Assembly (NCBI RefSeq): GCF_015223105.1
Contig: NZ_JADFTZ010000007.1
Location: 62,001-126,000 of the forward strand
Source of the DNA: Flavobacterium proteolyticum
GTDB taxonomy: Bacteria; Bacteroidota; Bacteroidia; Flavobacteriales; Flavobacteriaceae
Direction: 5' to 3'
Length of the DNA: 64,000 bases
The notes under the pieces are model-generated. The model was given only the letters and a program-made list of their open reading frames with translations. It had not been told where the DNA came from and searched no databases. Within the stretch, counting starts at the first letter, position 1, and the number at the start of each line of letters is the position of its first letter. A program made the translations under genes and the position numbers. Shown piece after piece: positions 17,404 through 27,398 of this stretch.

Positions 17404-18730
17404 ATGCTTCTACGTTTAGGAATTCCATTCTTACACTTCCGTCTTCATCAATCTTGGTTAGATTAATTTCGTGCAACGTATTGACTAATTCTGGATTCCA
17501 AGGTGTTTTTACTTTTACGTAATTTTCTGTAAAACCGTGAATGTAACCTTCCTTGTTTTCACTTTCGAATAAAACCGTTCTGTTGGTTCCAATTTGACTT
17601 TCATAAAACGCTCTTCTTTTCTTAACTGAAAGTCCGCGTAACATTTTACTTCTTTTCGAACGTACGTTCATTGGCACTACTCCATCCATATCAACAGCTT
17701 CAGTGTTATCTCTTTCCGAATAAGTAAACACGTGTAAATACGAAATATCTAAATCATTTAAGAAATGATACGTTTCTAAAAAATGCTCATCCGTTTCTCC
17801 TGGAAATCCAACAATAACATCGACACCAATGCAAGCATGAGGCATTACTTCACGAATTTTAGCAACACGTTCGGTGTAGACTTCGCGCAAATAACGACGT
17901 TTCATTTTCTTCAAAATATCATTAGAACCCGATTGCAATGGAATATGAAAATGCGGAACGAATGTTCGACTTTGTGATACGAATTCAATCGTTTCGTTTT
18001 TCAATAGATTAGGTTCGATAGAAGAAATTCGCAAACGCTCGATGCCTTCTACTTCATCTAAGGCTTTTACTAAATCTAAGAAAGTGTGTTCATGCTTTTT
18101 ATTTCCGAATTCTCCTTTTCCGTAATCGCCAATATTTACACCAGTTAAAACAATCTCTTTGATTCCTTGTTCTGAAATTTCTTTAGCGTTTTTCAATACA
18201 TTTTCCAATGCATCACTTCTAGAAATTCCTCGAGCTAATGGAATCGTACAATAGGTACATTTATAATCGCAACCGTCTTGCACTTTTAAAAACGCACGAG
18301 TTCTATCACCAATTGAATAACTTCCTACATAAAAATCGGCTTCTTCGATTTCGCATGAATGGACTTCACCCATGTCGTTTTTCGACAAGTCATTAATATA
18401 ATCGGTGATTTTGAATTTTTCTGTGGCACCTAGAACCAAATCTACTCCATCAATCGCAGCTAATTCTTCTGGTTTTAATTGGGCATAACAACCAACCGCT
18501 GCTACAAATGCTTTATCATTCAGCTTCATTGCTTTTTTAACAATTTGCTTGAATTGTTTATCGGCATTATCGGTAACCGAACAGGTATTAATTACATAAA
18601 TATCAGCAATTTCCTCGAAATCAACACGTTCAAAACCTTCATTTTGAAAATCACGTGCAATAGTAGACGTTTCTGAGAAGTTTAATTTGCATCCTAAAGT
18701 GTAGAACGCGACTTTTTTCTTGTTTTCCAT
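17402..18730 (-). CDS. mtaB: tRNA t6A37 methylthiotransferase
   Basis: Adds a methylthio group to t6A at position 37 of ANN-decoding tRNAs. 442 residues with the three methylthiotransferase domains: UPF0004 region with Cys14, Cys50 and Cys81 for the auxiliary [4Fe-4S] cluster, radical SAM core with Cys154-x3-Cys158-x2-Cys161 (CDYKCTYC) and a C-terminal TRAM-like domain (near residues 380-440). Absence of an N-terminal Arg/Lys-rich extension fits MtaB rather than MiaB. The gene stands alone between terminators. Confidence 0.94.
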   Translation of the reverse strand: MENKKKVAFYTLGCKLNFSETSTIARDFQNEGFERVDFEEIADIYVINTCSVTDNADKQFKQIVKKAMKLNDKAFVAAVGCYAQLKPEELAAIDGVDLVLGATEKFKITDYINDLSKNDMGEVHSCEIEEADFYVGSYSIGDRTRAFLKVQDGCDYKCTYCTIPLARGISRSDALENVLKNAKEISEQGIKEIVLTGVNIGDYGKGEFGNKKHEHTFLDLVKALDEVEGIERLRISSIEPNLLKNETIEFVSQSRTFVPHFHIPLQSGSNDILKKMKRRYLREVYTERVAKIREVMPHACIGVDVIVGFPGETDEHFLETYHFLNDLDISYLHVFTYSERDNTEAVDMDGVVPMNVRSKRSKMLRGLSVKKRRAFYESQIGTNRTVLFESENKEGYIHGFTENYVKVKTPWNPELVNTLHEINLTKIDEDGSVRMEFLNVEA

Positions 18731-18847
18731 AAGTAAAACTCAATTAATGAAATCGTTGTCAAAAAATTGAGAGTGCAAAGATAGTGTTAATGTTGAAAAT
18801 TACAATTTCATTGATATCTATTTCTCTTTTACAAAAAACTTTTAAAA

Positions 18848-19636
18848 CTAATGAATTTGTTTACTTTTAAAATGTTTAACAAGAATTAATAATTGAAATG
18901 GCTTTATATTGTAAAATTCCAAATCTAAATTTGTCTGTTTATTATTATAATCAAAATTCAAACAAATACTTTTTGATAAAATTTTAAGTTTTTCATTCGA
19001 AATTTTAGCCCATAAATATTTAACTTCTCCATCAACCATAATTCCATCATTATCTAATATTAGCTTGAGATTTTTATTTGTTTTTAGGTTTAAGAAAAAG
19101 AAACCAAAAAAAAGAAAGAAAACACCAAGAAAAATTAATAGATTCTTTTTTTCATGTATTCCAAAATAAATTCCTGTAATTGAAATTGATAAAAAAATTA
19201 ATACCAAAAAATATATAAGTTTTAAATTTGGATAAATTACAACTCTATCTCCTACTTCTAAATTTTTATAATATTCTTTCGGTTGATTTTGAAGATTTTT
19301 TTCAACCAATTCCCACTTATCTCTTAACTCATTTGTTAGAAATAACAAGTTTAATTGATCACTTTTATAAACCTTTATAATCACTCCATAAAACAAACCA
19401 TGTTCGATTAATTCATGTCCATTAACTACTTTTTCAATACTATTAACAATCCAATAAGTAGAGGATAATAGATAATATATAATCGCTCCAAAGAATGAAA
19501 TTAATATTGAAATTACCCAGTTATCTAACATTAAATTAATCAATATAGAAAGTGAAATAAACAAAAAAATCGAACCATAAAAAACCATGATTCTACCCAC
19601 AAGTATTAACTTTTCGATTTTTTTTAATTTAAACAT
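18848..19636 (-). CDS. Membrane protein of unknown function with PH-like tail
   Basis: 262 residues: four membrane helices in two pairs (about 15-58 and 148-188), a soluble segment between them, and a C-terminal domain with a PH-like pattern (LDNDGIMVDGEVKYLWAKI then LNFDYNN). Flanked by the GlmU-like gene 14 bp upstream, with which it may be cotranscribed. The very AT-rich coding sequence differs from its neighbours and could be more recent. Function unknown. Confidence 0.65.
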   Translation of the reverse strand: MFKLKKIEKLILVGRIMVFYGSIFLFISLSILINLMLDNWVISILISFFGAIIYYLLSSTYWIVNSIEKVVNGHELIEHGLFYGVIIKVYKSDQLNLLFLTNELRDKWELVEKNLQNQPKEYYKNLEVGDRVVIYPNLKLIYFLVLIFLSISITGIYFGIHEKKNLLIFLGVFFLFFGFFFLNLKTNKNLKLILDNDGIMVDGEVKYLWAKISNEKLKILSKSICLNFDYNNKQTNLDLEFYNIKPFQLLILVKHFKSKQIH

Positions 19637-19650
19637 TTTTTAAAATAAAA

Positions 19651-20826
19651 TTATTCTTTTCTATACTTCTTTGTCTCTTCAAAAACATGCTCTAAAATTT
19701 TTGCGTCTTGTTCTGTGAATTCTACATGACGGCGACTCATTACAATTTTAGCGGTTTCGAAAGCTTTTTTAGTGATGTAAGTGGTGAATCCTGAAGCGCC
19801 ACCCCATGAGAAACTTGGTACAAAATTTCTTGGAAATCCAGATCCAAAAATATTCGTTGAAACTCCAACAACCGTTCCTGTATTAAACATTGTGTTGATA
19901 CCACATTTACTGTGATCTCCCATCATTAATCCGCAGAATTGTAAACCTGTACGAGCAAAACCTTCGGTTTCATAACTCCACAAGCGCACTTCTTCGTAGT
20001 TGTTTTTTAAATTAGAATTATTCGAATCGGCACCAATGTTACACCATTCTCCTAAAACGGAATTTCCTAAAAATCCATCATGACCTTTATTTGAATAACC
20101 GAATAAAACCGAGTTATTCACTTCGCCACCAATACGACAATGTGGTCCAACAGTTGTTGCACCGTACACTTTTGTCGCTAATTTTACTTGCGCTTCTTCA
20201 CACAACGCAAATGGTCCACGAATAACCGAACCTTCCATGATTTCGGCATTTTTACCAATGTAAATTGGGCCTGTAGAGGCGTTTAAGGTTACGAATTCTA
20301 GCTTTGCTCCTTCTTCAATAAAGATATTTTCTGGTGCTATTACGTTGACGCTTTTTGGAATTGGTTGAGAAAATCTATCTTCTGTAAGTAATTCAAAATC
20401 TTCACGAATAGCCGCATCATTCTTTGCAAAAATATCCCAAGTATTTTCAATTCGCAAAACGTCACCTTCGTATTCAATTAATTCATATTCATCAAAATCA
20501 ATATCTTCTTGCGTATTATGCGTATGAAAAGCGATAATTTCTTCTCCAAAAAGAATCGCTTCTTTTGGATTAAGATTTTGAACCATATCAATTAATATCG
20601 GATTGGGTAAAAACGAAGCGTTAATCATGATGTTTTGTTCCATTTCTACCATTGGATATTTCTCCATCAAATATTCTTCGGTAAGCGTTGTAGTGGTGTA
20701 ACCTAAATATTTTTCCCACTTTTCACGAATGGTTAAAATTCCAATACGAATATCTGCTACTGGACGTGTAAAAGTAAACGGAAGTAACGCATTGCGAACC
20801 GTTCCATCAAAAAGTATATAGTTCAT
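19651..20826 (-). CDS. GlmU-like sugar nucleotidyltransferase
   Basis: 391 residues with a degenerate N-terminal nucleotidyltransferase half (starts MNYILFDGTVRNALLPFTF) and a C-terminal left-handed beta-helix built of hexapeptide repeats (for example GPIYIGKNAEIMEG). This matches the Bacteroidota protein sometimes called alternate GlmU, thought to act on UDP-GlcNAc or another sugar nucleotide. The acceptor site (NSVLFGYSN) is conserved. Reaction not proven from sequence. Confidence 0.85.
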   Translation of the reverse strand: MNYILFDGTVRNALLPFTFTRPVADIRIGILTIREKWEKYLGYTTTTLTEEYLMEKYPMVEMEQNIMINASFLPNPILIDMVQNLNPKEAILFGEEIIAFHTHNTQEDIDFDEYELIEYEGDVLRIENTWDIFAKNDAAIREDFELLTEDRFSQPIPKSVNVIAPENIFIEEGAKLEFVTLNASTGPIYIGKNAEIMEGSVIRGPFALCEEAQVKLATKVYGATTVGPHCRIGGEVNNSVLFGYSNKGHDGFLGNSVLGEWCNIGADSNNSNLKNNYEEVRLWSYETEGFARTGLQFCGLMMGDHSKCGINTMFNTGTVVGVSTNIFGSGFPRNFVPSFSWGGASGFTTYITKKAFETAKIVMSRRHVEFTEQDAKILEHVFEETKKYRKE

Positions 20827-20892
20827 TGTGTTGAATTGTTAAAGTGATAAATTGTTTAAAACAATACTCAAAAGTAGGAAGATTTAGGCAAT

Positions 20893-20921
20893 AAAAAAAG
20901 CCTCACCTAAGTGAAGCTTTC
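20893..20921 (-). terminator. Intrinsic terminator after rpmE2
   Basis: On the minus strand AAGCTTCACTT and AGGTGAGGCTT pair with two wobbles, followed by a T run. It ends the L31 transcript. Confidence 0.8.
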
Positions 20922-20944
20922 TTCTATTTTGAAAAAGCAAAAAA

Positions 20945-21196
20945 TTATTTAACTTTTTTAGCGTATTTGCTGTTGAATTTATCAATACGACCTGCAGTAT
21001 CAATAAGTTTAGATTTACCTGTGTAAAAAGGGTGAGACGTTCTAGAAATCTCCATTTTGAAAACTGGATACTCAACACCTTCGTGAGTAATAGTTTCTTT
21101 AGTTTCTACTGTAGATTTAGTGATAAAAACATCTTCATTTGACATGTCTTTAAATGCAACTAATCTGTAATTTTCTGGGTGAATACCTTTTTTCAT
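20945..21196 (-). CDS. rpmE2: 50S ribosomal protein L31 type B
   Basis: 83 residues, the L31 fold without any cysteine, so the zinc-free type B form. It opens MKKGIHPENYRLVAFKDMSN and contains the TSHPFYTGK and DTAGRIDKFNSKYAKK core motifs. Length and ends are normal. It has its own terminator, so it is transcribed alone. Confidence 0.97.
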   Translation of the reverse strand: MKKGIHPENYRLVAFKDMSNEDVFITKSTVETKETITHEGVEYPVFKMEISRTSHPFYTGKSKLIDTAGRIDKFNSKYAKKVK

Positions 21197-21391
21197 TTTG
21201 TAAATCTTTTTATTAAGCGATTATAATTTGTTTCGCGGCTTTATTCCTATAAAGGTGTAAACAATTTATAACCTTTTGGTTTATAAACTTTTTTATTTGA
21301 GAGTGCAAAATTACATTTAATTTTTAATTTACCAATGTTTCTGTAACTTTTTTTTATTTTTTAACTCTTATCCTACAACGATTAGAATTCT

Positions 21392-21399
21392 TATATTTG
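21392..21399 (+). promoter_or_regulatory. Promoter -7 element of the DUF4199 gene
   Basis: TATATTTG, 25 bp before the ATG at 21425, matches TAnnTTTG. The -33 region is only T-rich, with no clear TTTG. Confidence 0.45.
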
Positions 21400-21424
21400 T
21401 AAATTAATTAAACCAAAACAAACT

Positions 21425-21952
21425 ATGAACGAAATTATCAAAAAAAACGGAATTACCTTTGGTATCATTACTGGAGTATTAAGTGTATTGATTACAACTT
21501 CTATTTACATTGTTGATTTATCTTTAATGACAAAATGGTGGTTAGGTCTCTCAATTTTGGCACTATACATAATTATAGGTTGTGTTTTATTAGTTAAAAC
21601 TAAAAAAGATTTAGGTGGCTACATGAGTTTCAAAGAAGGCTTTACCACTTATTTTATTTCAGCACTAATTGGTATTGCAATTTCCGTTATTTATAATATT
21701 TTACTTTTCAATGTAATTGATCCAGAAGCGGCAATTCGTTTAAAAGAACTAACACTTGAGTCAACTGTTCAAATGCTGGAGAAATTTGGAACACCAACCT
21801 CTGCTATAAAAGAAACTGTTGATAAAATGAAAGATTATAATCAATTTTCAACTATTGAACAACTAAAAGGAAGTATATGGAGTATTGTTGGCTCTGCCAT
21901 ATTTGGTGCCATTTTAGCTGCTATCTTCAAAAAAGACAAACCTGTATTCTAA
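21425..21952 (+). CDS. DUF4199 membrane protein
   Basis: 175 residues with four membrane helices, the DUF4199 pattern common in Bacteroidota: GYMSFKEGFTTYF between helices 2 and 3 and a conserved final helix. It is followed 4 bp later by the glycosyltransferase gene, so the two are cotranscribed and perhaps act together at the inner membrane. The biochemical role is unknown. Confidence 0.85.
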   Translation: MNEIIKKNGITFGIITGVLSVLITTSIYIVDLSLMTKWWLGLSILALYIIIGCVLLVKTKKDLGGYMSFKEGFTTYFISALIGIAISVIYNILLFNVIDPEAAIRLKELTLESTVQMLEKFGTPTSAIKETVDKMKDYNQFSTIEQLKGSIWSIVGSAIFGAILAAIFKKDKPVF

Positions 21953-21956
21953 ATAA

Positions 21957-22898
21957 ATGAATTTATCCATAGTTATCCCATTATTAAACGAACAAGAATC
22001 GTTACCCGAATTACACAATTGGATTGTGAAAGTGATGCAAGCGCATAACTATTCCTACGAAATCCTATTTATTGATGATGGTAGTACCGATGCTTCTTGG
22101 AATGTTATCGAAAAATTATCGCACGAAAATCCGAATGTAAAAGGAATCCGTTTTCTTAGAAATTATGGGAAATCGCAAGCTTTACATGCTGGTTTTGCCA
22201 AAGCACAAGGTGATGTCGTTATTACCATGGATGCCGATTTACAAGATAGTCCAGATGAAATTCCAGAATTATTTCGTTTAATTAAAGAAGATAATTATGA
22301 TTTAATTTCGGGATGGAAGAAAAAACGTTATGATTCGGTTGTAGCGAAAAACATTCCTTCTAAATTATTCAATTGGGCCGCTCGAAAAACTTCAGGCGTT
22401 AAATTGAATGATTTCAATTGTGGATTAAAAGCCTATAAAAATATTGTTATCAAAAACATTGAAGTTTCAGGTGAAATGCACCGTTATATTCCAGTTTTAG
22501 CAAAAAATGCTGGATTTGGAAAAATCGGTGAAAAAGTCGTGATTCATCAAGCTAGAAAATACGGAAGTTCTAAATTTGGAATGAGCCGTTTTATTAATGG
22601 CTTCTTAGATTTGATTACGATTTGGTTTCTTTCAACCTTTGGTAAGCGACCAATGCACCTTTTTGGATTATTAGGTTCTATAATGTTTATCATTGGATTT
22701 TTATTCGCTTTCTATTTAGGAATCGACAAATTATTCATCAACACTACAGGAAGATTAATTACCGAAAGACCACAATTTTATTTATCATTAACTGCGATGT
22801 TAATTGGAACACAATTATTTTTAGCTGGATTTTTAGGTGAAATCATCCTAAGAACCAAAAACAACGAAGAACGTTATAAGATTTCAGAAGTACTATAA
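21957..22898 (+). CDS. Glycosyltransferase family 2, polyprenyl-phosphate type
   Basis: 313 residues: GT-A domain with the metal-binding DDGSTD and DADLQD motifs, a CGLKAY segment, then two C-terminal membrane helices (about 228-260 and 270-295). The layout resembles GtrB/ArnC enzymes that move a sugar to a polyprenyl phosphate at the inner membrane. Its neighbour upstream is the DUF4199 gene and downstream is a phosphosugar mutase, so a common sugar pathway is plausible. The donor and acceptor are not visible. Confidence 0.88.
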   Translation: MNLSIVIPLLNEQESLPELHNWIVKVMQAHNYSYEILFIDDGSTDASWNVIEKLSHENPNVKGIRFLRNYGKSQALHAGFAKAQGDVVITMDADLQDSPDEIPELFRLIKEDNYDLISGWKKKRYDSVVAKNIPSKLFNWAARKTSGVKLNDFNCGLKAYKNIVIKNIEVSGEMHRYIPVLAKNAGFGKIGEKVVIHQARKYGSSKFGMSRFINGFLDLITIWFLSTFGKRPMHLFGLLGSIMFIIGFLFAFYLGIDKLFINTTGRLITERPQFYLSLTAMLIGTQLFLAGFLGEIILRTKNNEERYKISEVL

Positions 22899-22938
22899 TA
22901 TTGTGAGAAAACAATAGTTCTCTCAAAACATACAGAAT

Positions 22939-24666
22939 ATGCATATCGAACAAAGTATTTTAAACAAAGTAAACGAGTGGTTAACCCCAACATTTGACGA
23001 AGCAACTCGAAACGCTATCGAAGAAATGATGACTTCGGCTCCAAAAGAGTTAGAAGAAAGTTTCTATAAAAATCTAGAGTTTGGAACGGGAGGAATGCGC
23101 GGTGTTATGGGTGTTGGAACGAATCGTATCAACAAATATACATTAGGTAAAAACACGCAAGGATTATCGGATTATTTACACAAATCGTTTCCAAACGAAC
23201 AATTAAAAGTAGCGATTGCTTACGATTGTCGCCATAACAGCAATACTTTAGCTAAAGTAGTTGCAGATGTTTTTTCGGCAAACGGAATTAAAGTGTATTT
23301 GTTTTCAGATATGCGCCCAACTCCTGAATTATCATTTGCAGTTCGTCATTTGAATTGCCATGCAGGAATTGTATTAACTGCATCTCACAATCCACCAGAA
23401 TATAACGGATACAAAGTATATTGGCAAGATGGCGGACAATTGGTACCTCCTCAAGATGCTGAAATCATAAAAGTAATCGAAGATTTAAAATACAGCGATA
23501 TTAAATTCGAAGCAAATAACGATTTAATTGAATATATCGATACTGAAGTTGACGAAGCTTTCGCAAAATCAACCGTTGAAAATGCAAGTTTTAACACGCC
23601 AGCCGATGCTAAAGCTAATTTAAAAATCGTTTATACTTCTTTGCACGGAACTTCGATTAAAGCAATTCCAAACGTTTTAGCAAAAGCGGGTTATACCGAT
23701 GTAAATATTGTTCCAGAACAAGCAGAACCTAATGGAGATTTCCCAACGGTAGTTTCTCCAAATCCTGAAGAACCAGAAGCATTGTCGATGGCAATTGCTT
23801 TGGCAGAGAAAATTGGTGCCGATATGGTTGTTGGAACTGATCCAGATTCTGACCGTTTAGGCGTTGCAGTTCGTGATTTAGATGGGAAAATCAAATTATT
23901 GAATGGAAACCAAACGATGGTTATCATGACCGCTTTCTTATTAGAACAATGGAAACGCGCTGATAAATTCAAAGGAAATGAATTCATTGGTTCGACTATT
24001 GTTTCTACTCCAATGATGTTGGAATTAGCAGCAGCTTATGACGTAGAATGTAAAGTAGGATTAACAGGTTTTAAATGGATTGCAAAATTCATTAAAGATT
24101 TCCCAAATCAGAAATTTATTGGTGGTGGTGAAGAAAGTTTTGGTTTCATGGTCGGAGATGCTGTTCGTGATAAAGATGCAGTTGCCGCTATTTTATTAGT
24201 AAGTGAAATTGCTGCACAAGCTAAAGCTTCAGGAAGTTCATTATATCAAGAATTATTGAATTTATATATTGATTTTGGCTTCTACAAAGAACATTTGATT
24301 TCGATTACCAAAAAAGGAATTGAAGGTGCAAACGAAATTAAACAAATGATGATCGATTTACGCGAAAATCCAATGAAGGAAATCAACGGACAACGTGTAA
24401 TTTGCATAGAAGATTATCAAGCATCAAAAGGAAAAGATTTTATGAACAATGAAGAATTTGAAATTCATGTTCCAAAATCAAACGTATTAATTTACTATTT
24501 GGAAGACGGAAGTAAAATCTGTGCAAGACCAAGTGGAACCGAACCAAAAATCAAATTCTATTTCAGCGTAAATGGAGTTTTAGATACGATTGAAAACGCT
24601 GAATCAGTAGAAAAAGAATTAGATAACAAAATTGCAGGAATTATTTCGGCAATGAAATTAAACTAA
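22939..24666 (+). CDS. Phosphoglucomutase/phosphomannomutase (phospho-sugar mutase)
   Basis: Interconverts sugar-1- and sugar-6-phosphates through a phosphoserine. 575 residues with the four mutase domains: catalytic Ser149 in TASHNPPEYNGYK, metal-binding Asp301/Asp303/Asp305 in GTDPDSDR, the sugar-binding GGGEESFGF motif and the phosphate-binding RPSGTEPKIKF near the C-terminus. Length fits bacterial phosphoglucomutases of the PgcA type. It is followed without a gap by the ABC transporter, and so is probably in the same operon. Confidence 0.93.
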   Translation: MHIEQSILNKVNEWLTPTFDEATRNAIEEMMTSAPKELEESFYKNLEFGTGGMRGVMGVGTNRINKYTLGKNTQGLSDYLHKSFPNEQLKVAIAYDCRHNSNTLAKVVADVFSANGIKVYLFSDMRPTPELSFAVRHLNCHAGIVLTASHNPPEYNGYKVYWQDGGQLVPPQDAEIIKVIEDLKYSDIKFEANNDLIEYIDTEVDEAFAKSTVENASFNTPADAKANLKIVYTSLHGTSIKAIPNVLAKAGYTDVNIVPEQAEPNGDFPTVVSPNPEEPEALSMAIALAEKIGADMVVGTDPDSDRLGVAVRDLDGKIKLLNGNQTMVIMTAFLLEQWKRADKFKGNEFIGSTIVSTPMMLELAAAYDVECKVGLTGFKWIAKFIKDFPNQKFIGGGEESFGFMVGDAVRDKDAVAAILLVSEIAAQAKASGSSLYQELLNLYIDFGFYKEHLISITKKGIEGANEIKQMMIDLRENPMKEINGQRVICIEDYQASKGKDFMNNEEFEIHVPKSNVLIYYLEDGSKICARPSGTEPKIKFYFSVNGVLDTIENAESVEKELDNKIAGIISAMKLN

Positions 24667-26514
24667 ATGGACGAAAATTTAAAGAAAATAATTCCGTTTG
24701 CCCTGAAGTACAAGAAAGATGTTGTAATGAATATTATCTATAATATCCTGTACGCTCTTTTTAGTACACTATCTTTTATTGCGTTAATTCCGATGTTGGA
24801 CGTTTTGTTTAAAGACGCTGAAAAAATAGTTGAAGAGCCAAAACTGACTTCTATTTGGGATATCACTAGCTTCGGAAATGATTACTTATATTATTATATT
24901 ACCAAATTAACTAATGAAAGTGGTGCTCAATACGCCTTATTGCTAGTAGTTTCTATTATTATTACAACATTTTTGTTAAAAAACATTTTCAACTATCTTG
25001 CACTCAATCACTTAATGCTTTTAAAAAATGGTGTTTTAAGAGATTTGAGAAATAAGATGTTTGATAAAATAATTAGTCTTCCCATTTCTTATTATTCCGA
25101 AAAAAGAAAAGGTGACATGATGGCTAGAATGTTAGGTGATGTTAATGAAGTGAAAAACTCTTTTTTTAACATATTAGAATTGGTAATCAAAGAACCAATG
25201 ACAATAGTATTTACTATTGGTGCCATGATTGCCATAAGTGTTAAACTTACGTTATTTGTATTTGTTTTCATTCCTATTTCTGGATTTATTATTTCAAAAA
25301 TCGGTAAAAGTTTAAAAGCAAAATCAAAAAAAGCGCAAGATGAGAATGGTTATTTAATTTCAGTTGTAGAGGAAACTTTAGGCGGATTAAAAGTCGTAAA
25401 AAGTTACAATGCTGAGGGCACTTTTACCAACAAATTCAATAGCTCAATACAAAGGCTTTACAGACTAACCAACAGTATTGGAAGAAAAAACAACCTCTCT
25501 TCACCTATGAGTGAATTCATGGGTATCGTTGTAATTGCTATTTTACTTTGGTATGGAGGAAATATGGTTTTGGTAGAAACATTTGCCGATGGTTCTCCCC
25601 TACTTGAAGGTTCTAAATTTATTGCTTACATGGGATTAGCCTACAATATTCTAACCCCAGCAAAAGCAATTTCTAAAGCTTCCTATCAAGTAAAAAGCGG
25701 ATTGGCTGCTGCCGAACGCGTTTTTGACGTTTTAGAAGTTGAAAATACCATTACTGATAAAGAAAATGCAGTTGTAAAAAATTCTTTCGATTCTTCAATT
25801 ACAATTGAAAACATCAACTTTAAATATGAAGAAGAAAACGTATTAAATAACTTCTCATTAGAAGTTCCAAAAGGAAAAACAGTCGCTTTAGTAGGACAAT
25901 CGGGTTCTGGTAAAAGTACGATTGCGAATTTATTAACTCGTTTTTATGATGTTCAAGAAGGAAGTGTAAAAATAGACGGTATCGACATTAAAGATATGAC
26001 GTTAGAATCGTTACGTCATTTAATGGGATTGGTTACTCAGGATTCGATTTTATTTAACGATACGATTAAAAATAATATTCTATTAGGAAAACAAGACGCA
26101 ACGGATGAAGAAATCATTGCCGCTTTAAAAGTAGCTAATGCTTACGAATTCGTAAAAGATTTACCTAACGGAATTGAAACCAATATTGGAGATGCTGGAG
26201 GAAAACTTTCAGGTGGACAAAAACAACGCTTATCGATTGCGAGAGCCGTTTTGAAAAATCCACCAATTATGATTTTAGATGAAGCAACTTCTGCTTTAGA
26301 TACCGAAAGTGAAAAATTCGTTCAAGTGGCATTAGAAAACATGATGCAAAATAGAACGTCAATTGTTATTGCCCACCGTTTATCTACGATTCAAAAAGCA
26401 GATAAGATTGTCGTAATGCAAAAAGGTGAAATCGTAGAGCAAGGAACACATGACGAATTATTAGCTTTAAACGGAACGTATTCGAAGTTAGTGATGATGC
26501 AGAGTTTCGAGTAA
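24667..26514 (+). CDS. MsbA-like ABC exporter (fused permease and ATPase)
   Basis: 615 residues: six membrane helices in the first 340 residues, then a nucleotide-binding domain with Walker A near 410-418 (GQSGSGKST), signature LSGGQ near 514, Walker B Asp538 and Glu539, and a distal H-loop (AHRLST). The half-exporter layout matches MsbA and other lipid or drug exporters and would act as a homodimer. The ATG overlaps the end of the mutase frame by a single base junction (stop at 24664-24666). Substrate not inferable. Confidence 0.93.
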   Translation: MDENLKKIIPFALKYKKDVVMNIIYNILYALFSTLSFIALIPMLDVLFKDAEKIVEEPKLTSIWDITSFGNDYLYYYITKLTNESGAQYALLLVVSIIITTFLLKNIFNYLALNHLMLLKNGVLRDLRNKMFDKIISLPISYYSEKRKGDMMARMLGDVNEVKNSFFNILELVIKEPMTIVFTIGAMIAISVKLTLFVFVFIPISGFIISKIGKSLKAKSKKAQDENGYLISVVEETLGGLKVVKSYNAEGTFTNKFNSSIQRLYRLTNSIGRKNNLSSPMSEFMGIVVIAILLWYGGNMVLVETFADGSPLLEGSKFIAYMGLAYNILTPAKAISKASYQVKSGLAAAERVFDVLEVENTITDKENAVVKNSFDSSITIENINFKYEEENVLNNFSLEVPKGKTVALVGQSGSGKSTIANLLTRFYDVQEGSVKIDGIDIKDMTLESLRHLMGLVTQDSILFNDTIKNNILLGKQDATDEEIIAALKVANAYEFVKDLPNGIETNIGDAGGKLSGGQKQRLSIARAVLKNPPIMILDEATSALDTESEKFVQVALENMMQNRTSIVIAHRLSTIQKADKIVVMQKGEIVEQGTHDELLALNGTYSKLVMMQSFE

Positions 26515-26649
26515 AAGTTGGGTGTTGGAAGTTGGGTGTCTGAAAAATGAATCGCATTTAAGATTTTTTAGATTATGTAAATTTCTTAAATCTGTGTTCC
26601 TAAATTTATAATTGAATTTGTTTTTTGAACTTGTAATTGCACTTGAAAA

Positions 26650-27351
26650 ATGTACGTAAACCATCCAAATATCACATTACCTGACGACAATGATACCATT
26701 GTTTGGAAATATTTGGACTTGTCTAAGTTTTTAGACATGTTGTTGTCGCAACAGTTGTTTATGTCGCGTTCGGATAAGTTTGAAGACCAATATGAAGGCA
26801 CATTTTCGGAACCCACTTTTGAAGAAATCAAGAAAATTGCTGCTAACAATCCGAAGTTTTTGGATTACTACAAATCACATCGTGAAAAAGTAGTGGTTAG
26901 TAGTTGGCACATTAACGAGTACGAATCGTTTGCAATGTGGCAAATTTTCACTCAAAATACAGAAGGTTTAGCCATTCAAACTACGATTGGTAGACTTAAA
27001 GAAGCTTTACAACCAGAAAGACAAACCGAACAATATATCGGTGCAGTAAATTACATCGATTACAAAAAAGAATTTATTCCGTTTGAAGATACGTTTTTCC
27101 CGTTCTTGTTCAAACGAAAAAGTTTTCAGTACGAAAGAGAAATTCGTATTATTTCGGACGTTTCGGCTAATGGAATGAAAATCGATAATGGCTTAAAAGT
27201 CGATATAAACTTGAATCAATTAATCGAAAAAATCTACATTCATCCTAAAAGTGAAAACTGGTATAAAAAACTGGTAATAGAATTGGTTTCTAAACTAGGA
27301 TTTGATTTCGAAATTGAAAAATCGGATTTAGAGAGTGATATTTTAATTTAG
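26650..27351 (+). CDS. DUF2971 domain protein
   Basis: 233 residues of the DUF2971 family: the start VWKYLDLSKFLDMLLSQQLFMSR resembles the family's conserved opening (YKY...FL.ML...ELYFSR), followed by W-x-x-NEYESFAMW and a YEREIRI core. These proteins are often linked to defence or stress gene groups, but no role is established. It lies 135 bp after the ABC exporter with a short tandem repeat (GTTGGGTGT twice) in between. Confidence 0.82.
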   Translation: MYVNHPNITLPDDNDTIVWKYLDLSKFLDMLLSQQLFMSRSDKFEDQYEGTFSEPTFEEIKKIAANNPKFLDYYKSHREKVVVSSWHINEYESFAMWQIFTQNTEGLAIQTTIGRLKEALQPERQTEQYIGAVNYIDYKKEFIPFEDTFFPFLFKRKSFQYEREIRIISDVSANGMKIDNGLKVDINLNQLIEKIYIHPKSENWYKKLVIELVSKLGFDFEIEKSDLESDILI

Positions 27352-27398
27352 AAAATCTTCTGGAACACTGATTTATAAAATTTGAGAAATCTCATAAA

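Noticed and set aside
20884..21078. 64-residue frame overlapping rpmE2
   Set aside because: It overlaps L31 on the same strand in another frame and spans its terminator.
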